From Luteococcus japonicus (GTDB lineage Bacteria > Actinomycetota > Actinomycetes > Propionibacteriales > Propionibacteriaceae): DNA of 64,000 bases. The notes below the pieces were generated by a model, which was not told where the DNA came from, did no database searches, and worked only from the letters and a program-made list of their open reading frames with translations. The position numbers and the translations under genes were made by a program. The DNA is taken from contig NZ_RKHG01000001.1 in NCBI RefSeq assembly GCF_003752415.1, positions 62,001 through 126,000 of the forward strand. Direction: 5' to 3'. Positions 25,838-33,774 of the stretch are shown here, piece after piece (within the stretch, counting starts at the first letter, position 1; every line of letters starts with the position of its first letter).

Positions 25838-27054
25838 CGGCACGGCGCGCGGTCCGCGCGGACGAACAGTCCGGCAGGCGGGTGGAGAAGGTCGGCGGCA
25901 TTTGGCGCGTCGGATCCCTGGAGGCAGCGCGGCAGGTGCTGCGAGCGCGCCACCAGACGACACAGGCCGGGTTCACGGCAGAGTTCATTCCCCAGGGACG
26001 CATGGAGCACCGCCCCATCCTCATCTCGGACGGCCCCGTCCATGACGAGCAACGCAGCCAGATCGCCCGGTTCCTCGCCCCGGCGGTGGTGGAGGAACGC
26101 TACGGGGAGATGATCGACGCCTGCGCGGATCGGCTGCTGGATGCGGTGGGCGTCGGTGGCGAGGTGGAGCTGCACGACTTGGCGCTGCACTACACGGTGG
26201 AGGTGACCGCCGAGATCGTTGGGCTCACCCACAGGTCGGCCCAGCGAGGCCCCGTTGCACGAGATCGAGCGGTGCGCGCCATGTCACGTCGGCTTGTGGC
26301 CTTCTTCGACCAACCTCCCTTCGACCTGTCGCGCAAGGACCTGGGGCGCAGTGGCAGGCAATGGGCACGGGCCGCTCACAAGGGTCTGTGGCCGCTGCTC
26401 ACCTTCTACCTTGCCGACGTGCGTCCGGCCATCCGGGAGCGGCGTCGCAATCCCAGCAACGACGTCATTGGCCACCTGGCCAGCCAGGGATGGTCCAGCA
26501 CGAACATCCTGGTTGAGGCCGTCACCTACGGCACTGCCGGGATGGTGACGACGCGGGAGTTCATCTGCATGGCGGCGTGGCACCTGATGACCAACCCGGC
26601 CCTGGCGCAGCGCTATGTCGTCGCGGGGGCGCGCGAGCGCCTGGCAATCCTGGCCGAGCTGATCCGTCTGGAACCCGTCGTGGGCCACCTCTACCGACGG
26701 ACGTGTGCGGAGATCGTCATCACCGACGGCGGCGTCTCGCACACCATCCCGGCAGGGGACCTGGTCGACGTGTCCGTGCGTGACGCCAACGCCGATCCAC
26801 TCGCCATGCAGGACCCCTTGGAGCTGTGTCCCGCTCGCGAGCTGCCCCGGGGAGTTCGCGCCGCTGTGCTCAGCTTCGGTGACGGGGCCCACAGATGCCC
26901 CGGCGAGACGCTGGCGCTCCTGGAGGCCGACGTGCTGCTGACGCGGCTGCTGGCACGCAACCCGCAGATGCTGAGGGAACCGTCGATCGGCTGGGACGAC
27001 CTGGTCAGCGGTTACGAGCTGCGCGGCATGGCAGTGGTCCTCGACCAAGGCTGA
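25834..27054 (+). CDS. Cytochrome P450 coupled to lycopene cyclase
   Basis: A 406-residue bacterial P450. The I-helix has YGTAGMVTTREF, the K-helix LIRLEPVVGHLYRR, and the heme loop SFGDGAHRCPGE with the axial Cys355. Its ATG overlaps the crtY stop by four bases, so cyclase and P450 are made together. In Brevibacterium linens a P450 has been proposed to hydroxylate isorenieratene to 3-hydroxy and 3,3'-dihydroxy forms, and that is the most likely job here. No ferredoxin gene is adjacent. Substrate assignment is inference. Confidence 0.9.
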   Translation: MTARRAVRADEQSGRRVEKVGGIWRVGSLEAARQVLRARHQTTQAGFTAEFIPQGRMEHRPILISDGPVHDEQRSQIARFLAPAVVEERYGEMIDACADRLLDAVGVGGEVELHDLALHYTVEVTAEIVGLTHRSAQRGPVARDRAVRAMSRRLVAFFDQPPFDLSRKDLGRSGRQWARAAHKGLWPLLTFYLADVRPAIRERRRNPSNDVIGHLASQGWSSTNILVEAVTYGTAGMVTTREFICMAAWHLMTNPALAQRYVVAGARERLAILAELIRLEPVVGHLYRRTCAEIVITDGGVSHTIPAGDLVDVSVRDANADPLAMQDPLELCPARELPRGVRAAVLSFGDGAHRCPGETLALLEADVLLTRLLARNPQMLREPSIGWDDLVSGYELRGMAVVLDQG

Positions 27055-27069
27055 CAGCCCAGCCGGGGG

Positions 27070-27112
27070 CACCCCACCGGAACCGCTGTGTGACGCGCTA
27101 CCGGGGTGTTTT
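27070..27112 (+). terminator. Possible terminator between convergent P450 and crtU
   Basis: CACCCC and GGGGTG arms flank a long loop and are followed by TTTTC in the 57-base gap between the two convergent operons. The stem is short and the loop long, so the call is weak. Confidence 0.3.
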
Positions 27113-28665
27113 CACGGCTTGGCACGACGCAGCATCGGGGGAGTGAGTCGCTGTGCGGTCAGCAGGCCGTGCATCGGGACGGTCCACAGGTCATGGCCTC
27201 GGCCGCCCCATTGCGCCAGAAGGTGGTTGGCGGCCAGGAATCCGGTGGTGGCGGCCCGCTCCATCAGCGCCACCGGCAGATCTGTGCGGACCCAGTCGCC
27301 GGCCAGCGTGACCGTGGGCCACGGCGTCTCGACCCCAGGTCGCCGCGACCACGGTTCGGGGGTGACGAGGGTGCAGTCATCCTGCACCAGGACCTCGCGG
27401 TGCAGGATGTTCGCCGGGCGTGTCTCGGGGTAGGCGCGATGCAGTTCCTGCAGCAGCTCGTCGACCAGCTGGTCGCGTCGGTGAGGATTCTCCATCAGGT
27501 CCCCAGCACAGGCATAGGCGTGCAGCTCCACCACCGAACCTGTGTGCTCCGCGGCCCATTGCGCCGCGCCAAGCTCGAACCGTTCGAGCAGCGAGACGTT
27601 GTCCAAGGGGCCGTATCCGGCGGTGCCCAGGAAGGCCGGGCGATCGGCGTCAACCGGACGGTCGAGCCAGAGCCTCACGACGACGAACGGCGGGGCGTTG
27701 CGGGTTGCCCCCACCCGCTCGCGCCACTTCACGACCTCGTGGTCCTCACCGGGGATGGTCGCGCACAGGCGGCGCGCCACGCGCGGATCCGTGGCGATGG
27801 TCACCGCGTCGGCGGCATGGTCGCCGTGATCGGTGTGGGCGATGATTGCGTCGGGGCCTGCTTCGATGTCCGTGACCGCCGTATCTGTGCGGACATCGAC
27901 GCCAAGGCGCGTCAGGTGGGCGCCGAGGGGAGCCCACAGCGTGCTGTCGTAGTCATCGTCAGGGACGTCGAAGAGCAGGCCCTCGGCCGACCCCACGAAG
28001 TAGGTGTGGAACATTGCCACGAGCTCGCCGGCGGCGAATTGGTAGGGGTCGGCGAAGAACGACCGGGCGAAGACCTCCAGCGCCAGGTCTCGTGCCGTCT
28101 CCGGGAAGCGCAACCGGTCCAGGAAGGCGCCCGCCGACTCACCGTCGTAGCGGTCGTAGGTGCCCGGGAAGTGGACCTGGAGCATCTCGAGCGCGGCGAT
28201 CTTGTCGACCTTCGCCAGGGCGCGTGCCGAGAAGGCTGGACTGCGGCGGACGAACTCCAGGACATTGATTGGCGGTGTGGTGGGCAGGCCGGTGAAGCTG
28301 TCCCGGGTGCCGTCCGGACGTTGGAGAGGGTAGTCGTTGATGGCAACTAGGCGTTCGAGGTCGGGGTCAGCACGGCGAAGCAGCGCTCGCAGGTTGTAGT
28401 ACTGCCGGAAGAAGGCGTGGAAGCCGCGGCTCATCGTGCGCTGGCCGTCGACGGGCCAGGACTGCACCCGGCCGCCCAGACGCGGTCCAGCTTCCAAGAG
28501 CGTGACGTGGACTCCGCGTTCGGCAAGCGCCGTGGCAGCGGCAAGGCCGGCGATGCCACCTCCCACGACCACCACCGTTCGGTCGTGCACCACGTCATCC
28601 CCAGCGTGACCGGGGTGGCGCACCGCGTGGCGATCGATGCCCGGTCGGCCGGTTGTCGGGATCAT
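27112..28665 (-). CDS. crtU: Beta-carotene desaturase/methyltransferase (isorenieratene synthase)
   Basis: A 517-residue flavoprotein that desaturates each beta-ionone ring and moves a methyl group to make aromatic phi-rings, turning beta-carotene into isorenieratene. Marks are the FAD motif VVVVGGGIAGLAAATALAERGV, LLEAGPRLGGRV, and the CrtU signature RTMSRGFHAFFRQYYNLR followed by DYPLQRPDGTRDSF. FPGTYDRYDGESAGAFLD and a C-terminal AGDWVRTDLPVALMERAATTG also match. The ATG overlaps the crtB stop by four bases. It is the last gene of the idi/crtE-crtI-crtB-crtU operon and converges on the P450. Confidence 0.93.
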   Translation of the reverse strand: MIPTTGRPGIDRHAVRHPGHAGDDVVHDRTVVVVGGGIAGLAAATALAERGVHVTLLEAGPRLGGRVQSWPVDGQRTMSRGFHAFFRQYYNLRALLRRADPDLERLVAINDYPLQRPDGTRDSFTGLPTTPPINVLEFVRRSPAFSARALAKVDKIAALEMLQVHFPGTYDRYDGESAGAFLDRLRFPETARDLALEVFARSFFADPYQFAAGELVAMFHTYFVGSAEGLLFDVPDDDYDSTLWAPLGAHLTRLGVDVRTDTAVTDIEAGPDAIIAHTDHGDHAADAVTIATDPRVARRLCATIPGEDHEVVKWRERVGATRNAPPFVVVRLWLDRPVDADRPAFLGTAGYGPLDNVSLLERFELGAAQWAAEHTGSVVELHAYACAGDLMENPHRRDQLVDELLQELHRAYPETRPANILHREVLVQDDCTLVTPEPWSRRPGVETPWPTVTLAGDWVRTDLPVALMERAATTGFLAANHLLAQWGGRGHDLWTVPMHGLLTAQRLTPPMLRRAKP

Positions 28666-29588
28666 TGTTCCTCCATGCAGGTGGTGGGATCAGGGCGCGT
28701 GGTCACGCCAGGCGACGCAGAGATGACGTCGCGACCGGCCCAGGCGCGTGCAGCCAGCGCGGCCTTCTCTCGCGTCGGGACGCGACGGCGTTCGGTGAAC
28801 ACGTCGTAGTCGGCGTCCTCGATGCGCACCAGGATGCGGCGGTACAGCTCGAGGGCGGTTGCCACGCAACGTCGTGAGGAATCGGGCAGCATGGGAAGGC
28901 CAGTCTCTGCCTCACGGTAGAGCTCCCGGTTCCGCTCGATCTGCATTGCCATCAGGCTGCGCCACTGGGGGGTGACGACCCGTTGCCACGGATCTGCGCC
29001 GTGGGTGGCCAGTTCGTCGGCCGGGAGGTAGACACGTCCGCGGTCCAGGTCCTCTCCGACATCACGCAGGAAGTTGGTCAGCTGGAAGGCGTGCCCGAGC
29101 ATCCTCGCCGGGTGCGTGGCCTCGGACGTGAGGGGCTCGAGGACCGGAAGCATCATCTCCCCGATGACCGCTGCGGAACCCTCCATGTACCGGTCGCGCA
29201 GGTCGGGCCATGAGGCCCAGGTCGTCATGACCAGATCCAGGGCCATCGCGTCGAAGAAGCGGTCGAAGCATTCCAGATCAGTTCCGCGACGTGTGAGGCT
29301 GTCCGCGACGGCGGCCAGCACCGGATCCGGCGATGTCCCCCTGTCAACGGCGTCCCTGAAGGCGCCGCGGAAGGCGGCCAATCGTTCAGTGGGGCTTCCC
29401 TGCGGGATCCCGGCGATCTCCCGGTCGGGTTCGTCCAGGATGTCGTCGGCCAGACGACACAGGGCATAGACGGCGTACACGTCCCGCCGTTGCTCCTTCG
29501 GCAGCAGCATGGCGCCCCAGTAGTACGTGGTGCCGTGCTGGCGGGTCAGCGCAGCACACCGACGGTAGCCCGCGGCCAAGGCGTTCAT
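28662..29588 (-). CDS. crtB: Phytoene synthase
   Basis: A 308-residue trans-isoprenyl head-to-head synthase that condenses two GGPP molecules to 15-cis-phytoene. The first Asp-rich motif is LADDILDEPD (about residues 46-55). The second is in HAFQLTNFLRDVGEDLDRG, followed by RVYLPADEL. TYYWGAMLLPKEQRRDVYAVYALCR is the usual N-terminal substrate-binding block. Its start and stop overlap crtI and crtU by four bases each, which fixes the order of translation in the operon. Confidence 0.95.
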   Translation of the reverse strand: MNALAAGYRRCAALTRQHGTTYYWGAMLLPKEQRRDVYAVYALCRLADDILDEPDREIAGIPQGSPTERLAAFRGAFRDAVDRGTSPDPVLAAVADSLTRRGTDLECFDRFFDAMALDLVMTTWASWPDLRDRYMEGSAAVIGEMMLPVLEPLTSEATHPARMLGHAFQLTNFLRDVGEDLDRGRVYLPADELATHGADPWQRVVTPQWRSLMAMQIERNRELYREAETGLPMLPDSSRRCVATALELYRRILVRIEDADYDVFTERRRVPTREKAALAARAWAGRDVISASPGVTTRPDPTTCMEEQ

Positions 29589-31072
29589 CGCAGACCCTCG
29601 ATGATGCGTTGTGCGGCGAGTTTGCCGGAGATCAACACCATCGGGATCCCGACTCCCGGAGTGGTTCCAGATCCCGCGAAGGCAAGGCCTGGCACTCGTC
29701 GGTCAATGTTCCGGGGTCGGAACGGACCGCTCTGGCGCAGGGTGTGGGACAGGGCGAAGGGCGTTCCGGCGGCCATTCCCTGTTCCTGCCAGTCCAGCGG
29801 GGTCACGAGCTGCTCGGTGCGGATGGCCGTGGGATAGCCCGCCGACTGCAGGAAGGACAGCATCCGCTCACGCATGGCTGGGGCCTCGCGCTCCCAGTCC
29901 ACGTGACCGACCTTCAGGTTGGGCACGGGTTCCAGGACATAGAGGCTCTGGCACCCTTCGGGGGCTGCGGCGGGGTCATGGATCGACGGGATGGCCACAT
30001 ACCGCGACGGGTCCCTCATGGGTCGTCCAGCAACCATCAGGTCGTCGAAGGCCTCGTCCCACTGGTCTCCGAAGTGGATGTTGTGGTGGAGGGCTCCGGC
30101 GGGGATCTCGGTGCCTTCGACACCGAGGTGCCAGACCACGGCCGACGGCGAGTACTCACCGTGCCGTGCCACCCACGGCGCGCGCAGGCCCGGGAGCATG
30201 CGTTCGTAGGCGGTGGGTAGATCGGCCGTGACCACGACGGCATCGGCGACGAGCTGCTCCCCATCGTCCAGGACGACGCCGCGGGCTGCTCCGCTGGCGT
30301 CCCGCAGGATGTGGTCCACCGATGTGGAGTAGCGAATGTGGACGCCGTGGGACTCCAGGGCTGCGGCCATGGCCTTGGGCACCGCATGCATGCCGCCTCG
30401 GGGGAACCAGACGCCCTGCACCGAATCCATGTAGGTGATGACCGAGTACAGCGCGAGGGCCTTGGCCGGAGCGAGGCCCGCGTACATGGCCTGGAAGCTG
30501 AACAGCTTGTGGAGGCGTTCGTCGTCGAAGCGGCGGTTTACCTCGGGTCCGAGCTTTGCGAAAGCCCTGAGCCGCAACAGTTTCAGCGCGGCGCTCGGCG
30601 AGCTGAACAGTGACAGCGGAGAGGAGAAGTTCTTGTCGATGAAGTGCGGTAGTTCAACATCGTTGAGCTCTTGCAGCCAGTCGACGAAGGTGTCGAAGGC
30701 TGCGGCGTCCTTTGTCCCGCATTCACGGGCGATCTCCTCGCGCATGAGCTCGCGGCCCGGCCGCACGTCAAGGGTCGAACCGTCGGCAAAGACGCCGTGG
30801 TAGCAGGGGTCCAGCAGGTCGAGTGTGACGTGGTCCTCAACGTGTTCCCCGAGGGCGGCGAAGGCCTCCTCCAACAGGGGGACCATGGTGAAGACGACCG
30901 GGCCCGTGTCGAAGCGGAAGCCGTCCTGCTCCAAGGTGCCGTTGCGCCCGCCCGGGAAGGACTCCCGCTCGACGATGGTCACCCGGTGACCGGCTCCCCG
31001 CAGATGCATGGCGGCTGCCAGGCCCGAGAGGCCAGCGCCGACGACCACGGTGGTGGTGCCCGTGCCGTTCAT
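29585..31072 (-). CDS. crtI: Phytoene desaturase
   Basis: A 495-residue bacterial-type CrtI that introduces four double bonds into phytoene to give lycopene. The FAD motif is VVVGAGLSGLAAAMHLRGAGH, with FPGGRNGTLEQDGFRFDTGP next. The C-terminal signature GSGTTPGVGIPMVLISGKLAAQRI is the conserved carotenoid-desaturase ending. I chose the second Met because its ATG sits in an ATGA overlap with the upstream crtE stop, as at every other junction of this operon. Confidence 0.95.
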   Translation of the reverse strand: MNGTGTTTVVVGAGLSGLAAAMHLRGAGHRVTIVERESFPGGRNGTLEQDGFRFDTGPVVFTMVPLLEEAFAALGEHVEDHVTLDLLDPCYHGVFADGSTLDVRPGRELMREEIARECGTKDAAAFDTFVDWLQELNDVELPHFIDKNFSSPLSLFSSPSAALKLLRLRAFAKLGPEVNRRFDDERLHKLFSFQAMYAGLAPAKALALYSVITYMDSVQGVWFPRGGMHAVPKAMAAALESHGVHIRYSTSVDHILRDASGAARGVVLDDGEQLVADAVVVTADLPTAYERMLPGLRAPWVARHGEYSPSAVVWHLGVEGTEIPAGALHHNIHFGDQWDEAFDDLMVAGRPMRDPSRYVAIPSIHDPAAAPEGCQSLYVLEPVPNLKVGHVDWEREAPAMRERMLSFLQSAGYPTAIRTEQLVTPLDWQEQGMAAGTPFALSHTLRQSGPFRPRNIDRRVPGLAFAGSGTTPGVGIPMVLISGKLAAQRIIEGLR

Positions 31073-32733
31073 CGGTTGCGCCACGCGATCTGTCCGGCGG
31101 CTTCGGTGAGCCCAGCGATGCAGGTCTCCTCAAGTGGTGGTCCGAGGAAGGCGACGGCGCGATCGTGCTCGGCGGATATCAGCTCCTCCATCCGGTTGCG
31201 CACGCCGGCCCGCTCCAGGGCCTTGGCGAGGTGGGAGGCCTCCCGTTGGCCGAACCGCTCCGATCCGACCCGTCCGAGCAGGTCCGCGTCGCTCCCTTCG
31301 AGGACGTCCGAGGCCAGGCTCAGGACCATTGTTGCCTTGCCTTCGACCAGGTCGTCGCTGGCGGGCTTGCCGGTCACCTCGGGATCGCCCCAGACGCCCA
31401 ACAGGTCGTCGCGCAGGGCGAAGGCAGCGCCGGCGTGGTCGGCGTAGCGTGCGAGGACATCGAGCACGGTGTCGTTGGCGTCTGCGGCCATGGCACCCAG
31501 CTGGAGCGGCCGGTCGATCGTGTAGCGTCCCGACTTGAGCCGCGCGACGTGGGTGGCGTGGTCGCGGTCCCTGCGCCCCGCTGCCGCACCTGTCAGGTCG
31601 GCCCGCTGGCCCACCATGAGCTCAGTGCACAACTGGTACCAGACGTCCCTCATCGGGCGGGGAGCCTCGGCCATGATCTGGTCCGCCAGCATGTGCGCCA
31701 GGTCGCCCAGAAGAATGGCGATGTTGTTACCGAAGACGCTGCTGGAGCCCAGAACCCCTGCATCCTCGTGGTGGCGGCTGGCTGCGATGTGCGCTGCGGG
31801 CAGGCCCCGCCGAATCTGCGACTCGTCCATCACGTCGTCGTGGATCAGGCCGAAGAGGTGGAGCAGCTCCAGTGCGGCGGCCGCCCGCACCGCCTGGGCC
31901 ATCTGCTGACCGTTGGCGGCGCTGCCGCCTCCTGCGAGAAATCCCCACCACACCATGGTTGCCCTGAACCTCTTGCCCTTGCCGATCAGGTGGGCGCTCA
32001 ACATCGCAGGCAGGTCGTCGGGCAGCACGTCGAGGCCGACCGGCTGGGCATCGGGGTGCCATCTCGCGTCAAGGCCGCCCAGCTGCTCCACCAACTCGTC
32101 CTCCACGGCTGCCAGGAACCCGGTCAGGTCTACGGGGCAGCATTGCGCGGAGGTCGGGGTGAGGCCCCTGGGCCGGTCCGCGAGCTGCTCCACCTGGAGC
32201 ACTGACCAAGGGCTGAACACTTGGGGAGTAGCTGTCACCGCCGCGCCCAGCGCTTCCCATTCCACCCAGGCCCAGTCCATGACCTCGTCAGGGTCAGGGT
32301 TCAGCTCACCCCCGTCGGTACGGGCGACGTAGACGGGGCAGATCTCGTTCTCGACGATTCCACCCGCATCGACGGCGCGGTAGCGGAAGTCCGGCAGCAC
32401 AGGTCGCGGGTCCTGGATCTCGATGCCCAGCTCCTCGAAGGCCCGGCGACGAATCGCGTCCCGGTCGTCCTCCTCGGGGCGAGGGTGGCCGCAGCAGGCA
32501 TTGGTCCAGACGCCCGGCCAGGTGACCTTCGTGAGGGCACGACGAGTGATCAGCACGCGACCTCGATCGTCGAACAGGTAGCAGGAGAACGCCCGGTGCA
32601 AGGGGGTGGTGCTCGTGTGGACGGCCAGGCGGGCCGACGTCCCCACAGGGGTGCCCTGGTCGTCGAGCAGGATGACGAGGTCGTCCACGGCTTCGTCCAC
32701 CATGGAACCGCTGTTCGTGCTGAGGTTGATCAT
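31069..32733 (-). CDS. crtE: IPP isomerase (type 1) fused to GGPP synthase
   Basis: A 554-residue two-domain enzyme. Residues 15-190 are a Nudix-type IPP isomerase with the catalytic Cys80/81 region TNACCGHPRPEEDD, the Glu pair in GGIVENEICPVYVA and the WAWVEWE element. Residues 205-554 are a trans-prenyltransferase with GKGKRFRATM, the first Asp-rich motif DDVMD at 299-303 and the second in RDDLLGVWGD at 441-450. One chain therefore makes DMAPP from IPP and builds GGPP from it. AGGAG lies six to eight bases before the ATG. It is the first gene of the crt operon, divergent from the CarH-type regulator. Confidence 0.95.
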   Translation of the reverse strand: MINLSTNSGSMVDEAVDDLVILLDDQGTPVGTSARLAVHTSTTPLHRAFSCYLFDDRGRVLITRRALTKVTWPGVWTNACCGHPRPEEDDRDAIRRRAFEELGIEIQDPRPVLPDFRYRAVDAGGIVENEICPVYVARTDGGELNPDPDEVMDWAWVEWEALGAAVTATPQVFSPWSVLQVEQLADRPRGLTPTSAQCCPVDLTGFLAAVEDELVEQLGGLDARWHPDAQPVGLDVLPDDLPAMLSAHLIGKGKRFRATMVWWGFLAGGGSAANGQQMAQAVRAAAALELLHLFGLIHDDVMDESQIRRGLPAAHIAASRHHEDAGVLGSSSVFGNNIAILLGDLAHMLADQIMAEAPRPMRDVWYQLCTELMVGQRADLTGAAAGRRDRDHATHVARLKSGRYTIDRPLQLGAMAADANDTVLDVLARYADHAGAAFALRDDLLGVWGDPEVTGKPASDDLVEGKATMVLSLASDVLEGSDADLLGRVGSERFGQREASHLAKALERAGVRNRMEELISAEHDRAVAFLGPPLEETCIAGLTEAAGQIAWRNR

Positions 32734-32867
32734 GGCGCTCTCCTGTACGGGGGTCTCGCCCGATGCTATGGGTGCCGGTCAGTGCGAGACACTGACCTAC
32801 TCAGAAATCTACGCACAACAGCACTAGTGAGCAAATCTGTGCGCAGAAATCTTGATAGAATTTCCGT
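32734..32867. promoter_or_regulatory. carH / crt divergent control region with repeated motif
   Basis: This gap holds three copies of AAATCT in the same orientation, at 32805, 32833 and 32847: spacings of 28 and 14 bases, i.e. multiples of 14. The two outer copies share AGAAATCT. A TAGAAT -10-like hexamer (32856-32861) ends only six bases before the carH ATG, so carH may be nearly leaderless. The direct-repeat layout is like the multi-site operators that tetrameric CarH proteins cover in the dark. Binding is inferred. Confidence 0.55.
32777..32797. promoter_or_regulatory. Perfect palindrome upstream of idi-crtE
   Basis: GGTCAGTG and CACTGACC form perfect 8-base arms around the centre CGAGA. 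It lies 43 bases upstream of the crtE ATG, where a repressor site or a 5'-UTR hairpin could act. It is distinct from the AAATCT repeats on the regulator side. Confidence 0.5.
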
Positions 32868-33728
32868 ATGGAGACGACAACCGCCCACGACATGAGCATC
32901 GGTGACGTGGCTGCTGCTGCGGGGATCAGTGCCTCGACGCTGCGCTCATGGGAGGTGCGGTACCAGCTGGTCGACCCGATTCGCTCGTATGGTCTGACCC
33001 GTCGCTACACCGAGGCGCAGTTGGAGACCATCCGAACGATGAAGCAACTGGTGGACTCCGGGCTGCCCGCGCGCAAGGCCGCAGCGATGCTCCGTCAGGC
33101 GGCGCCTGCTCAGCCCCGCGTCTCACAGGCGGGGCCGCTCGGCGACTCCGGGCTGCTGGTGCGCCATGGGGCAGCTCCGGCGCAGTTGCGACGGGCGATC
33201 GACGAGGTCTTCGCCTCTGCGCCGTTCGAGACAGTCCTGTCCATGTGGCTCATGCCGAACCTGCGCACCCTCGGCGACGCGTGGGCGGACGGGCAGTTGG
33301 ACATTGCCACGGAGCACCTCATCAGCATTCTGATCCGACACAAGCTCGGGACCTTGCTCGACGCGCTCCCTTCGGACGGGCCACGGGTCCTGGTGGGCCT
33401 TCCCGCGGGCGCCCGGCACGAGATCCCGTCGCTCGCTCTGGCCATCTGTCTGCGTCGGCGACACTTCGACGCCCAATTCCTGGGAGCTGACACCCCAGAG
33501 GAGAGCTGGGCGGCCGCCTGCGCCATGCTCACGCCACAGGCCATCGTGCTGGGCACGCTCCTGCCAGCGGACACCCACAGCGCGCAGTCCGCGATCCAGG
33601 CCTGCAGCGGCCGGGTGCCGCTGATCTACGTCGGCGGCCCACAGATGCCTGACACGGACCTGGCCACGCATCTTCCCGATGACATCCCCATGGCGGCGGA
33701 TGTCATCGCCGCCTCCCTCGCCAGCTAG
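32868..33728 (+). CDS. carH: CarH/LitR-type B12-dependent photoreceptor repressor
   Basis: A 286-residue MerR-family regulator. Residues 9-75 are the winged helix (MSIGDVAAAAGISASTLRSWEVRY). Residues 100-160 are the four-helix cobalamin cap with the W-x9-EH motif (Trp139, Glu149, His150) that marks light-sensing CarH proteins. Residues 170-285 are a B12-binding Rossmann domain with His184 in GARHE as the probable lower axial ligand. In known CarH, adenosylcobalamin drives tetramer formation and repression in the dark, and light breaks the Co-C bond and releases DNA. It is divergent from the crt operon and probably represses it and itself. Confidence 0.93.
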   Translation: METTTAHDMSIGDVAAAAGISASTLRSWEVRYQLVDPIRSYGLTRRYTEAQLETIRTMKQLVDSGLPARKAAAMLRQAAPAQPRVSQAGPLGDSGLLVRHGAAPAQLRRAIDEVFASAPFETVLSMWLMPNLRTLGDAWADGQLDIATEHLISILIRHKLGTLLDALPSDGPRVLVGLPAGARHEIPSLALAICLRRRHFDAQFLGADTPEESWAAACAMLTPQAIVLGTLLPADTHSAQSAIQACSGRVPLIYVGGPQMPDTDLATHLPDDIPMAADVIAASLAS

Positions 33729-33774
33729 TTCCACCATCTGCACAACCCAAGTGCCATCAGCCAAGGAGCCATCA

